NCBI RefSeq assembly: GCF_024166365.1
Contig: NC_064830.1
Coordinates: forward strand, 85,616,721-85,680,720
From: Elephas maximus indicus
Lineage: Eukaryota; Chordata; Mammalia; Proboscidea; Elephantidae
Reading direction: 5' to 3'
DNA length: 64,000 nt
Both the position numbers and the translations under genes were made by a program. The notes beneath the pieces were generated by a model. The model searched no databases and was not told the DNA's origin. It was given only the letters and a program-made list of their open reading frames with translations. Of the stretch, positions 10,126 through 20,756 are shown piece after piece. How positions within the stretch are numbered: the first letter of the stretch is position 1; every line of letters starts with the position of its first letter.

Positions 10126-11279
10126 AATTTTTTTTTTTCTTAATCAAATGGATAAATCTAAATCCAGATCACAGGTGATCCCAGAAGCCAGGGACAGTCT
10201 GAAGCAACAAGTCCAAAGAGAGGTACGGAAAACAAGAAATGGATCCAATGCACACAGACACAGGTTGTGGGGAGGGGGGTTGGTGCATGGCAAAGTGACC
10301 TAAGTAAAAGTTCATGGAAGGAGAAAGCCTCTTAATAAGATGCCAAATGCAATGTGTACAGTAAGGAGGTAACTGTTCAAGGTAAAGAGTAGGCATGTAC
10401 ACTAAACAACCATCCTGCCTTCTCTCTCATTTTGTTCTTCCTCATTTAGTCAACTTGTCGAACATTTTCTAGAAGTCAGGCATTACTGTTGTTGTTGTTA
10501 GGTGCCTTTAAATCAGTTTTGACTCCTACAGACTCATATGATGAAGTAGATGTACAACATAGGGTTTTCTTGGCTGCAGTCCTTATGGAAGCACATTGCC
10601 AGGTCTTTCTCCTGTAGAGCTGCTGAGTGCACTTGAACTACCAACCTTTTGGTTAGCAGCCGAGTGCTTAACTGTTTGTGCCACCAAGGCTCCTTACTAG
10701 TAATAAATGAGATAATTCCTATTTTCATGAGTTTACCCAAGTGGGGAAGACAGGTATGAACCAAATAATTGCAATAATAATAGATGAATGCTTCAAATGA
10801 GAAGCTCAGAGGCTATGTATGAGAAACTCCAACTAAAGCAACAAACCTTGTCTCTGTTCCCTCTACTCAATTTGCAGTCCCATTCTCTTGATCTTTGCCT
10901 GCCCAAAGTCCAGCCATTCCTCAAGGCCCCAACTCAGAAGGTACTTTATCTATAAAGACCAAAATCCTGTGGTTACAGGGAATTTCTCTATTAACCTGCT
11001 AGTGGTCATGAAGTGTTATGGTCCAGGCTCACTCAAGCTAATGGTGTGCAGTCCGGGTCTTCTTGACCCTTAGGTGGAGGGTCACAGGTGTTTGCAGTGG
11101 GATGCTGTTGGTATATACTGGAATGGAGCGAGCTGAAGGGATATGGGCCGGGGCGCTAATAGCATCAGTTGCTACTCCTTGTATTAAATCCTGCATCCCA
11201 ATCCTTCCACCTCTCCCCGCTGTGTTTTGATGGAACTCCATGCCTTCAGTATATTCCACCTTATCTTGTGTGTTCATGT
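10126..11279. other. Mostly unassigned; no gene seen
   Basis: Around the AfroSINE at 10488-10693 the flanks (GAAGTCAGGCA ... GTGGGGAAGACAGGTATGAA) look like reverse L2. The rest, including 11010-11230, has no frame or repeat I can support. Confidence 0.35.
10488..10693 (-). mobile_element. AfroSINE-type SINE
   Basis: Reverse: GTTGTTGTTGTTAGGTGCC at the left, ACCTTTTGGTTAGCAGCCG and CACCAAGGCTCC at the right. TTACT flanks both sides (10483-10487 and 10694-10698). Confidence 0.9.
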
Positions 11280-11372
11280 TTTTCTCTTATTTTCCTATAA
11301 GCTCCTGGGGGTGGGAACCACGTCTGATTCATCTTTTTATTCTCCCCTGGGCTTAGCAGAGGTCCTGTCACA
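11280..11372 (+). repeat. L2 3' end fragment
   Basis: TATAAGCTCCTGGGGGTGGG, CCTGGGCTTAGCAGAGGTCC. Confidence 0.55.
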
Positions 11373-11500
11373 GAGAGTGCATTTCAGGCATTATCTCATT
11401 TGATCCTCACCATGTCCCTATGAGTAGATTCTACTGCTATCCTCATTTTACAAGAGTTATTGTCTATAGACTAGAGACACAGCATTAAGCAGCCAGTTAG
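11373..11500 (-). repeat. MIR fragment
   Basis: GGCATTATCTCATTTGATCC, CCTCATTTTACAAGAG. Confidence 0.7.
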
Positions 11501-12540
11501 GGTCTCCACAGGGTGCTATGGAGAACAGAGAGGGGCACAATTGACTCTTCCTATCCCTAACCCCTACTGCCTTCCAGTCACCTCCAGTCCTATTTGATTC
11601 TTCATGTCTTCCACCCACCCACATTCTCTGTAACATCCTTCAAGTCCTTCTAAGCCTCTCCCAGTGTCTTCCAGACTTCTTATTTCCCCAATCCCTTCCA
11701 ATTGCTTCTTTCTCTCAGCACCCCTCCTAGTCCCTGATTACCTTCAAGCCCTCTATGTGCCCTCCTACCGTTATCCCCAGGCATGCCCCCAGGCTTCACA
11801 TTCTAAACAGTTCCTCCATATCTCTCCCATTCACCTACCTAATTCACAGAATAGAGCCTTTTGGGAAGGGCTTAGAAGGATGTGTATGATTTTTCCAGGA
11901 AGAAGAGTAGGAAATGGAATTCCAGGTGAAACTAATGTGAGGAGAACCAGGGAGGCATCAAAGTGCAATGACATCTTTTTAAAATAGTGACTTTTCCTAA
12001 TTAGGAGATGGCTAATTTACTCAGGTTTTCTTTTTTGTCTTTTGATATTTTCTCTATACAGTTCTTTTACAGTTTTAATGAAAAGTTTTCCTGGGTAACT
12101 TATATTGGGAATGATATCTTCTTCTTCATTTTACTTTCCAGCTAGTTATTAATCATCTTCATGTAGAGCAGGGATTCTGCCCAGCACCATCTTTCTCTCT
12201 TTTCCACCACACTCAGGTCACATAGTTATTGCAAGAGCTGCTGTGTTAGAACAACATGGCCCTGATCCCTGGGGGCATTTAACTAGGCCATGGGTGGATG
12301 CCCTGGCATGACCAGGGGACTGGCAACATTTTGAAGACTTCTGGGCTCTTCTGACATTAGAGTCTCAGAAGCAAGGATCAACTATGGAAATGGAATTGGG
12401 TGAAAACTAGATTTGTCCTTCTGGGTAAGGATAAGCTTTAGAAACCAGAGATGAATCTTGTTATGTCTAAGGTTGAATCTAAGTGGCTAGCTTAGCAGAA
12501 AACTTCAACTCAGACTGAGTGTCAACAACAACCAAAAAAA
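11500..12540. other. Unassigned; pyrimidine-rich then mixed; no gene seen
   Basis: 11530-11850 is C/T-rich on the plus strand. No repeat family recognised, and no frame with protein-like composition. Confidence 0.4.
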
Positions 12541-12605
12541 AAAAAAAAAACCATTGCTATTAAGTAGACTCATAGGGAGACCCTATAGCAACCCTATTGT
12601 CAAGC
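12530..12605 (-). mobile_element. AfroSINE 3' fragment with A-rich tract
   Basis: A long A run, then CCATTGCTATTAAGTAGACT and ACCCTATAGCAACCCTA, a degraded reverse AfroSINE tail. Confidence 0.45.
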
Positions 12606-13560
12606 ACAAAACAGCAGCCAGGTGTGGAATGGAACCTGGGGAGATTTTCTTAGGCAACACTACAGAGAGATGCCATGTTGGAGGGGGAGGTGCTTTCAGC
12701 TCTGATGAGTTCAAATGCTATTCCGAGCTGTTAAAGGTGACTAGTCAGTTTGAACAACGCAGGTGATAAGTAACATACAAGATTAGAACTGACATTTGAG
12801 AACTCAGAGACTGAGTTCTTTCCCCTATTTTAGGATACTTCCTAGGTACCTGCGTTCACTCAGTCCCTCATATACATTTACTTCCTATTTCCTTCCATGA
12901 TTTCCCCCACATACCCCATCTATCCCTTTTATCCTCTGTTCAGCCCACCCCTCTGTCACACTTTATTTTGGTGGCATTGGCTGACATGAGGTGTCCCAAT
13001 TTCCTAGGCTGGGGACAGTCTGACTGAAAGGAAATTACTTCCTCTCCCCAGTCTCACTCCTACTCCTTTCAGCAGATCACTCAGTACAGAAGCTTTGAGC
13101 TGTCCGTAACATCAGTTTGCACCGCCAATGACACATAACACGAAAATAAGCTTCATAACCTGCAATAACAAATGAGCACACTCCCTCCTCTCTCATGCAG
13201 TGTTCTTCATAGGCAAACAGTGCAATTTTCTTTTCCTTCCTCATGCCCACAGCCCAGTTCTGGGGATGAGGCTCCTGTCACTTTGGCTGGGCTCTTGGCT
13301 TAAGTTGTCATTGTGCAGGTTAGCTTAACACGTGATGGAACATCTGTAATTAATGTGTTACTCAGGGTGGCACAAAGGAAGAAGAACATTGAGGGACCTT
13401 TCTATTGAGACGGAAATTCAACAATGAATTCAAACACACTTTGAGTACCTACTTTGTACAAATTATTGTTTAGAACTGAGACTACAGAAATGAGAAAACA
13501 CAGCCTTTAGCAGAGATAGCAGTTGTCAGTGGCATGGTAAGTGTGATAAGAAGAATGTTC
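12606..13560. other. Apparently single-copy stretch; no gene seen
   Basis: No repeat recognised in 12606-13400. 13085-13370 is complex sequence of even composition (for example GGAACATCTGTAATTAATGT) and could be conserved non-coding DNA, but this cannot be judged from one genome. Confidence 0.35.
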
Positions 13561-14290
13561 ACAAATTGCTCTAGAAATAGGAGGGAGTTAGACAGAAGAA
13601 ACCTATTTGCAATACATATGACAGATAAAACAGTACAATGAGCTCTTACAAACTGATGAACCAACAGAAGAATGGAAAAAGCTGTGAATAAGGAACATCC
13701 AAATGGGCAATGAATATATGTGAATAAAAAATATGCCATTTCACCCCTGGAAGACTGAAAAGAAATTAAAAATGAGGGACAACTTTTAGCACTGGTAAGG
13801 ATGTATGGAGAAATGTGCACTGTCACATATTATTACTGAAATTTGAATTGTCAGTGTCTTTTTGGGACATGCCATATCTATTCAACTTAAAAATACACGT
13901 ACTACTTGTCTTGATCTGTCCCACTTTTGGTAATCTATTCTATACAAATAATTTTTTTTGAGGTAATAGAACTGAAAACAACTTAAATAAGTTATGGAAT
14001 ATTAGGCAGTTAAAAAAAAGAATGAGTTAGATCCATGACTATTGGTCCAAAGGGATGCCTATTATATATTGTTAACGAGAAAAGCAAGTTACACAGGAAC
14101 ATATATAGTATGACTTCATCTTGGTAAAAACAGTGACAAAAACTCCGTGTGTGTATATGTGAATATTTAAATGAGTATGGAGAAAAAGTGAAAGCATATG
14201 CTCCAGGTGTTGGCACTGATAACTTTCGTGGGAAAGATGGTGGAAAAGGAGGGAGGGCAGGAAAGACTATGTTATCTTTATAAGCTCTTT
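13561..14290 (+). mobile_element. L1M LINE 3' end (late ORF2 and 3'UTR)
   Basis: Degraded L1 end: AACAGAAGAATGGAAAAAGC, GGGCAATGAATATATGTGAA, GGAATATTAGGCAGTTAAAA, AGAATGAGTTAGATCCATGA. No open frame remains. Confidence 0.7.
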
Positions 14291-14299
14291 ATCTAAACA

Positions 14300-15159
14300 C
14301 TAGTTTCAAAACTTCTGCTTCTGAGCAGATGGCAAAGAAGTAGTTTTCCCTAGTCCTCTTATTAAGTACAACTAAAAACTCTAAATATTATGTATGAAAC
14401 AAGCCATAAGAAAACTCAGAAGAGCTTAGGGAAGAAAGCAGCCTGGCCAAGGGCCAAGGGACATGTTCATGAGTTATGAGTTTGACTGATTTTTTTTTTT
14501 TTTTTGTGCCTCACATATCCCAGACTTGGAGCTGAAGAAGCCAGTAACCTGAAAATGCCGAGAGCAGACAAAAACAAAACAAAACAAAACAAAAAACAAA
14601 ACACCCTGATAAAGTCTGCTCTCTCTAGTGAAAGGATCAGGAAAGGAACAAGCTAGCAAGAGAGAAAATTTCAGATGATAACCACTCTATCTACTCCAGC
14701 CAACCACCACAGAAAAAAACTGTGGTCCCACCCAACCATTGCAGCGAAGGACAAATGGGGAGTTTAGACTTCCACCTTTGTGAGGCAGTAACAAGCCACC
14801 CCAGCCTTGCATCTGGATGGTATCAGAGAAAGCTGAATAGGCAGATGGTACTGTCATCCATGCCAACTGCTAACAAGGTCTGCTCCATGTAGTAGTGTCA
14901 GTGGAGATCATGTGGGGAGCCTAGAATTCCATGATATCTTGCAGAAATAAAGCCCCCCTTCCATTCCCCACTAGAATAGTGTCAGAGGAGTTCTAGTGGA
15001 GAGTCATGACTTTCATCATTATTGAGCAGTAACAAGGGCACTCTTGCCATGGTGTCAGTGGAGGCTATGTAGGAAGCAGAAACTCCCACCTCCAGCAGTA
15101 CTGAGGAAATCTCCTTTTGGGTGTCAACAAAGGGAAACCTGCATTTCTACCTCCCCCTG
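14300..15159 (+). mobile_element. L1 5' region (5'UTR-like), old
   Basis: Reads like the 5'UTR of an old L1 (GGAGATCATGTGGGGAGCCT, GACTTCCACCTTTGTGAGG). It continues at 15684 after an LTR insertion. An (AAAAC)n run lies at about 14571-14602. Confidence 0.5.
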
Positions 15160-15683
15160 TGTCTTGGTCATCTAGTGCTGCTACAACAGAAATACCACCA
15201 GTGGATGGCTTTAGCAAAGAGGAATTTTTTTCTCTCACAGTCTAGGAGGCTAGAAGTCTGAATTCAGGGCACCAGCTCCAGGGGAAGCCTTTCTGTCTCT
15301 GTTGCCTCTGGGGGAAGGTCCTTGTCATCAACCTTCCCTGGTCAAGGAGCTTCTCAGTGCAGGGACCCTGGGTCCAAAGGATATGCTGTTTTCCTGGCTC
15401 TTGTGTCTTGGTGGTATGAGGTCCCCATGTCTCTCCACTCTATTCTCTCTTTTATATCTCAAAAGAATAAGTCACAACCTAATTGTGTAGATTGAGTCCT
15501 GCCTCATTAACATAAGTACCACTAATCCCACCTCATTAACATCATAGAGGTAGGATTTACAACACATAGGAAAATCATATCAGATGACAAAATGGTGGAC
15601 AATCACACAGTACTGGCAATCATGGACTAGCCAAGCTGACACACATTTTTTTTTGGGAGGGGGGCACAATTCAATCCACAACA
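15160..15683 (-). mobile_element. MaLR/MLT1-type solo LTR
   Basis: On the plus strand it runs TGTCTTGGTCATCTAGTGCT ... TCCACAACA, the reverse of the LTR at 52633-53156: same order of CTCACAGTCTAGGAGGCTAG, AGCTCCAGGGGAAG, GGTGGTATGAGGTCCCCATG. Length is 524 bp with TG/CA ends. No clear flanking duplication. No internal retroviral region. Confidence 0.75.
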
Positions 15684-15995
15684 ATCTATAAGGAACAAGG
15701 TGGCACCTTCTCTTCCCCTGCCAGAGTGGTTTTAGAAAAAACCAGTTAAAACAAAATTTAAATAAGATCCAGAGCTTCATTTTATGAAAATGTCCAGGTT
15801 GCAACTGAAAATCACTTGTCATAATACAGACCAGGAAGATCTCAAAAAAGACAATTGATAGATACCAACGGAATGATGATAGAAATGTTAGAATTCTCTG
15901 ACAAAAAATTTTGAGGCAGTCTTGGTAAAAATACCTTAACAAGCAATTGCAAACATGCTTGAAGCAAATAAAAAAATAGAAAAACGTCTCAGCAA
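15684..15995 (+). mobile_element. L1M, early ORF region, continuation
   Basis: CAGGAAGATCTCAAAAAAGA, TTAGAATTCTCTGACAAAAA, AAGCAATTGCAAACATGCTT follow the L1 5' segment order. Confidence 0.7.
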
Positions 15996-16008
15996 ATAGA
16001 TAAGAGGG

Positions 16009-17131
16009 ATATTGTTGCCGATGTCAGGTGAATCTTGGGTGAAAGCAGAGAATACCAGAAAGATGCTTACCTGTGTTTTATTGACTATGCAAAGGCATTC
16101 AACTGTGTGGGTCATAACAAATTATAGACAACATTGCAAAACTGGGAATTCCGGAACACTTAATTGTGCTGGTGCAGAACTGGTACACAGACCAAGAGGC
16201 AGTCGTTGGGAACAGTACAAGGGAATACTTCGTGGTTTAAAATCCACCATACTTATTCAATCGGTATGTTGAGTAAATAATCCGAGAGGCTGGACTATAT
16301 GAAGAAGAACATGGCATCAAGGTTGGAGGAAGACTCATTAACAACCTCCTGTATACAGATGATACAACCTTGCTTGTGGAAAGCAAAGAGGACTTAAAGC
16401 ACCTATTGATGAAGATCAAAGACTACAGCCTTCAGTATGAATTAAACCTCAAAGAAAACAAAAATCCTCACAACTGGACAATATGCAACATCATGATAAA
16501 TGGAAAAAAGATTCAAGTTGTCAAGGATTTCGTTTTATTTGGATCCGTAATCAACACCCATGGAAGCAGCAGTTAAGAAATCAAAGGATGTATTGCATTG
16601 GGCAAATCTGTTGCAAAAAAAAATCACATTAAAGTGTTAAAAAGCCAAGATGGCACTTTGAGGACTAAGGTGGGCCTGACCCAAGCCATGATATTTTTGG
16701 TTTCCTCATTTGCATGCAAAAGCTGGACAATGAATAAGGAAGGCTGAAGAATTGATGCCTTTGAATTATGGTGTTGGTGAGGAATGCTGAATATACATAC
16801 CATGGACTGCAAGAAAAATGAACAAACCTGTCTTGGAAGAAGTATAGCCAGAGCGCTCCTTAGAACCCAGTATGGGGAGACTTCATCTCATGTACTTGGG
16901 ACATGTTATCCGGAGGGACTAGTCTCTGGAGAAGGAGATCATGTTTGGTAAGGCAGAGGGTCAGCAAAAAAGATGAGGAGTCTTGATGAGATGGATTGAC
17001 ACAGTGGCTGCAACAGTGGGCTCAAACATAGCAATAATTGTGAAGATGATGCAGGACCAGGCAGTGTTTCATTCTGCTGTGCATAGGGTTGCTAAGAGTT
17101 GGAACCGACTCGATGGCAACTAACAACAACA
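16009..17131 (+). mobile_element. RTE (BovB-type) LINE, 5'-truncated, with reverse-transcriptase core
   Basis: Carries the second half of the RTE reverse transcriptase and the whole 3' end. The block around 16340-16400 encodes LLYTDDTTLLVESKEDLKHL, with the catalytic Asp-Asp pair kept (YTDD in place of the usual YADD). Frameshifts and stops break the frame elsewhere. It ends in ACTCGATGGCAACTAACAAC, the tail shared with the SINEs. RTE proteins copy their own RNA and that of tail-sharing SINEs. Confidence 0.9.
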
Positions 17132-17142
17132 TAACTATTAAA

Positions 17143-17345
17143 AGGAGCCATGGTGGAGCAATGGTTAAGTGCTTGCTGCTAACCAGAAGGTCAGTGGATC
17201 GAACCCAATAGCAACTCTGAGGGAGAAAAGACTTAGCAATCTGCTCCTGTAAAAATTACGGCCTAGGAAACCCTACAGGGCAGTTCTCCTCTGTCACGTA
17301 GGTTCACTCTGAGTCAGAATAGACTCGACTGCACACAACAAACAA
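17143..17345 (+). mobile_element. AfroSINE-type SINE
   Basis: GGAGCCATGGTGGAGCAATG start, GCTGCTAACCAGAAGGTCAG, CAGTTCTCCTCTGTCACGTA, tail AGACTCGACTGCACACAACA. Confidence 0.9.
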
Positions 17346-17349
17346 CGAT

Positions 17350-17890
17350 ACAACTATGAAGGAAATTGAATTTGTAATTTGGAGGGAGACTTATTAACAA
17401 CCCCACTCCTCCAAAGTAAATCTCCAATCCCTGATGATTTCACTGGAGATTTCTCTCAAACTTTTAAAGAATTAACACCAATTCTACACAGTCTGTTTCA
17501 GAAAATAGAAGAGAGCACTTTCCAATTCATTTTATGAAACTATTATCATTCTAACTCCAAAACTAGACAAAGATAGTACAAAAAAAGAAGCTACAGACAA
17601 ATATTCCTCATGAAGTCCTTAACAAAATATTAGCAAATAGGACTCAACATTCTATATAAAAAGAATGATATACCATGACAAAATGGAGTTTATTCCAAAG
17701 GTCCAAGGCTGGGTCACGATTCAAAAATCAATCAATATAATCCACCGTGTTAATAAGCTAAAGAGGGAATAATCACATGATCATATCAATTGATGCTAAA
17801 AATGCATTAAAAAATCCACACCCATTGATGATAAAAACTCTCCTAAAATATAAGAACAGAGGGGAACTTTCTCAACTTGATCTACAGAAA
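17350..17890 (+). mobile_element. L1M ORF2 fragment (reverse-transcriptase region)
   Basis: Translation in broken frames gives NSFYETIIILTPKLDKDSTK and IISIDAKNALKNPHPLMIKT, the L1 pattern F-Y-E-A-x-I-x-L-I-P and I-S-I-D-A-E-K-A-F. Several stops and frameshifts. Confidence 0.85.
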
Positions 17891-17909
17891 TCTTATAGAT
17901 ACAAAGAGA

Positions 17910-17998
17910 CATGGCTGTGTTCCAATAAAACTTTACTTAGAAAAACAGGAATGGACTGGATTTGGCCTGCAGGCTGTAATTAATCTGACAACCCCTGG
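17910..17998 (+). mobile_element. Non-autonomous hAT-like transposon, 3' fragment
   Basis: Same family as 6054-6260: TTCCAATAAAACTTTACTTA and the GGCCTGCAGGCTGTAATTAA ... CAACCCCTG end. Confidence 0.6.
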
Positions 17999-17999
17999 T

Positions 18000-18110
18000 T
18001 TAGCCTGTTGGGTTAGAGTGATTGGAGACGTGCTTGGAAAGGTGGACCGAGTACAGATTGTGAAAGACCTTTAAAGGCATGAGAATTTTAATTTTATTCT
18101 CTAAGTTAAT
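18000..18110 (-). repeat. L2 LINE piece
   Basis: GACCTTTAAAGGCATGAGAA and TTTTATTCTCTAAG fit reverse L2. It appears to resume at about 20345 (GGGAGGTCATTCTGGCAGCA) beyond later insertions. Confidence 0.5.
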
Positions 18111-18423
18111 GCTTCTCAAACTATCTGGGGCAAAAGAAATTAAAAGCTTAAAGAAAATTTTGCCACAGATGGATATATTGTCAAATACAATAAATTATTA
18201 GAAAATGAAAAAACACTCTCCTCTTTTTTTTCGTCAGATTCTCCAGACATAAAATTATGTTGTAAAATTACTATGAAAGTTTCTAAACGCTTGCCCTCAA
18301 TTTTTCTATTTCGCTTGGATTGCAGCCTGATATCAGCCCACACAGCAAATTTGAATAGCACAGACTGGATGATGTTATTGTTAACCACCCTCAGCCGGCC
18401 ACCAATGCGCAATGGGATTGGAT
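18111..18423. other. Unassigned stretch; no gene seen
   Basis: Begins with GCTTCTCAAACTATCTGGGG, which may be a degraded hAT end. No family assigned. Confidence 0.35.
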
Positions 18424-18605
18424 CATGGTGATCCATTGGGTTTTCACTGGCTGATTTCTTGGAAGTAGATCACTCAGTCATTCTTCCTAGTCCGTCTCGG
18501 TCTAGAAACTCTGCTGAAACCTGTTCGGCATCGTAGAAACACGGAAAAACCTCCATTGACAGACGAGTGGGGGCTGCACATGAGGCTTTTTGGCCAGGAA
18601 TACTG
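18424..18605 (-). mobile_element. tRNA-Gly-headed SINE, body fragment
   Basis: Reverse of the SINE body at 25340-25470: GATCCATTGGGTTTTCACTG, GAAGTAGATCACTCAG, GAAACTCTGCTGAAACCTGT. The tRNA-like head is missing. Confidence 0.8.
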
Positions 18606-18627
18606 TATGAATCAGAGTAGGCTAGGT

Positions 18628-20066
18628 CAGAGGTTTTGAAAGTGTGAAACAAGGACCCCAGGAGGTCCCTGAGACCTTCTAAAGGGGTCTGCAAGGTCGA
18701 AAATATTTTCATGTTAAAACTATTTCGTAATAAAAACTGGCACTTTAGCACGAATCAAGGCAGTGGCACCAAACTGTACTAATACTGTGTTCTTTATTGC
18801 CACATGCTGGCATTAAAAAAGAGTGCTGGTTTCACTTGTAAATGTTCTTGATGTAGCAATAAAAATTATTAATTTCATTAAATCTTGACCCTTGAGTACA
18901 ACTCTTTTTAATATTCTGTGTGATGAAATGGAACATAGGCATAAAGTATCTCTGCCGCAAACCAAGGTGTGAAGACAGTTTTGAGAAAAAGCACTTATGC
19001 AATTGAGTTGCAAGCCTAACGTTATAGAGATTTTTTGAAATGTAAAACAATGCCTGTTTGATCACTAAATTTTTGTTTTGGAAGAAATAGTCATTTTTAA
19101 TGACCTTGCAGCTTTTTTTTTATGTAACACCGTTTTTACTTGAAAGAAGAACTGACAGGCAAACTATGGTTATTCAGACGTGGGTATTTGGCAGACATTT
19201 TCTTGAGAATGAATGAAGTGAGCCTATCACTTCAAAGAAAACAACTGACAATATTTGTTGAGATGAAGTTCAACTTTCAGGTGAAAATTAGAATTTTAAA
19301 AACTTGTATCTGCCACCGTGAATTTGACAGCTTCCCAATTGTTGGAGATATTTCTGATGAATGGTGATGTTAATTGATATGTTTTTTTAATGTAGTGTAA
19401 TGAAATGTGTCAACATTTGGACGATCTGCTTAAGTCAGGGAACCAATATTTTCAAAATGACCAGTGCATGATATTGCAAAATCATGCCGGCAAAGATCCA
19501 TCAAACTGTAAGACAGTTCAATGTGCTTTAATATAGCATCATTGATAGGGTTTCATATTCTTCATTGCAATAGCCTTTAAGAAAATAAGCACTTGCAAGT
19601 TTGGGCATAGTTCCAAAGAAGAATATACACAATTATCTGAAAATGTTATTACTCCCATTTTTTTCAACTGCGCACCTGTGTGAAGCCAGATTTTCTTCGT
19701 TTACTTCAACCAAACAATGTATCACAACAGATTGAACACAAAAGCAGATCAGAGACTCCAGTTGTTTTCTATTAAGTCAGATGTTAAAGATTTGCCAAAA
19801 TGTGTTAAACAATGTAATTCTTCTCTCTAAATTTTTTGTTTGGGAACAAAACATTTTCTTCTTTTATTCATTAATTTATATTATTATTCATAAAATATTT
19901 TATTTATATGTAATAAGTTAGCTATTATTTTTAAATGAATAAATAATATTTAACATATTTTCTGCTCTAATTTCTAATATGGTAAATGTTGTTAGTTGTA
20001 ACCTACAACAGCAGAATTTCTTTAAGATTGTCAAGGAATCCTGAGATCAGAATTTGAGACCCACTG
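18628..20066 (+). mobile_element. hAT DNA transposon (Charlie/Zaphod type), with decayed transposase
   Basis: Ends are CAGAGGTTTTGAAAG (left) and ATTTGAGACCCACTG (right). The 8-bp flanks GGCTAGGT (18620-18627) and GTCTAGTT (20067-20074) agree at 6 of 8 positions and fit the hAT target preference nTCTAGAn. The interior is a plus-strand transposase remnant of the ZBED5/FAM200 type. 19140-19367 reads LTGKLWLFRRGYLADIFLRM then NEVSLSLQRKQLTIF, and 19690-19790 reads as the C-terminal dimerisation region. There are many stops and frameshifts, and the N-terminal BED finger and much of the catalytic core are deleted. It is immobile by itself. Confidence 0.85.
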
Positions 20067-20139
20067 GTCTAGTTTGTGTTGCTGTCCACCAAGCCATGAG
20101 TTGCAAATAACCCAGTGCCCTGGAGTAGACAGCACGGTT

Positions 20140-20161
20140 AAAAAAAAAAAAAAAAAAAAAA
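20140..20161. repeat. Poly(A) tract
   Basis: 22 uninterrupted A. Confidence 0.95.
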
Positions 20162-20275
20162 GTAGCAGTTTGGTCCCTGAGTTAGAGGAAAGCAACACAA
20201 AAGAGCCATCCCACTCACATTGGATTGTTTTGTAAATGAAAAACTAAACCTTCCTTGAGTTGGGCCCCTGAAGGT

Positions 20276-20297
20276 GGGGGTGGGGGTGGGGTGGGGG
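20276..20297 (+). other. G-quadruplex-forming tract
   Basis: Four G runs of 5, 5, 4 and 5 bases separated by single T, an ideal parallel G4 pattern with 1-nt loops. Confidence 0.85.
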
Positions 20298-20344
20298 CAG
20301 TTGTTTGTTATGTAACTTAGTCTAGCCTAGCCTACCTAGCATAC

Positions 20345-20756
20345 CCATTTAGCTCTTATGTTTTAGGGAGGTCATTCTGGCAGCAGGGATTGACTTGGAT
20401 GAAGATGTGAATTCAGGGAGAGACTTAAAGCCAGGAAATGAATGGAAGTTGTGTTATTGGTCAGTACAAGGTCTGAATAAAGGCTGTGGCAGAGGGCTAA
20501 AGAGAGCAAGGGACAGGTATAAGATATTTCAATGGTAGAAGCAGCAGGATTTGGTTACCAGTTGTGGGGAGTGGGGAAGGAGAGGGAGAAGTCTTAAGAG
20601 GTTGGGTTTTGGCCTCTGGAAAAATAGGGAAGTTATATACAAGATCAGTAAATCAGTGTTCATAGCAGAAATTTTCTGTTTGGATGGGAAAGGAAATGAT
20701 GAATTCCATTTGGAATATTTGAGTGTGTGTTGCCTCTGGGCTATCCAGACAGAGAT
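20345..20756 (-). mobile_element. L2 LINE piece
   Basis: GGGAGGTCATTCTGGCAGCA, AAGCAGCAGGATTTGGTTAC, GGGTTTTGGCCTCTGG, CTATCCAGACAGAGATAACG follow reverse L2 order. Confidence 0.6.

Noticed and set aside
15155..15688. 5-bp target duplication for the LTR at 15160-15683
   Set aside because: The flanks CCCTG and ATCTA do not match, so no duplication is claimed for this copy.
15580..15942. 120-codon minus-strand frame
   Set aside because: It crosses the boundary between a solo LTR and an L1 fragment; composition is not protein-like.
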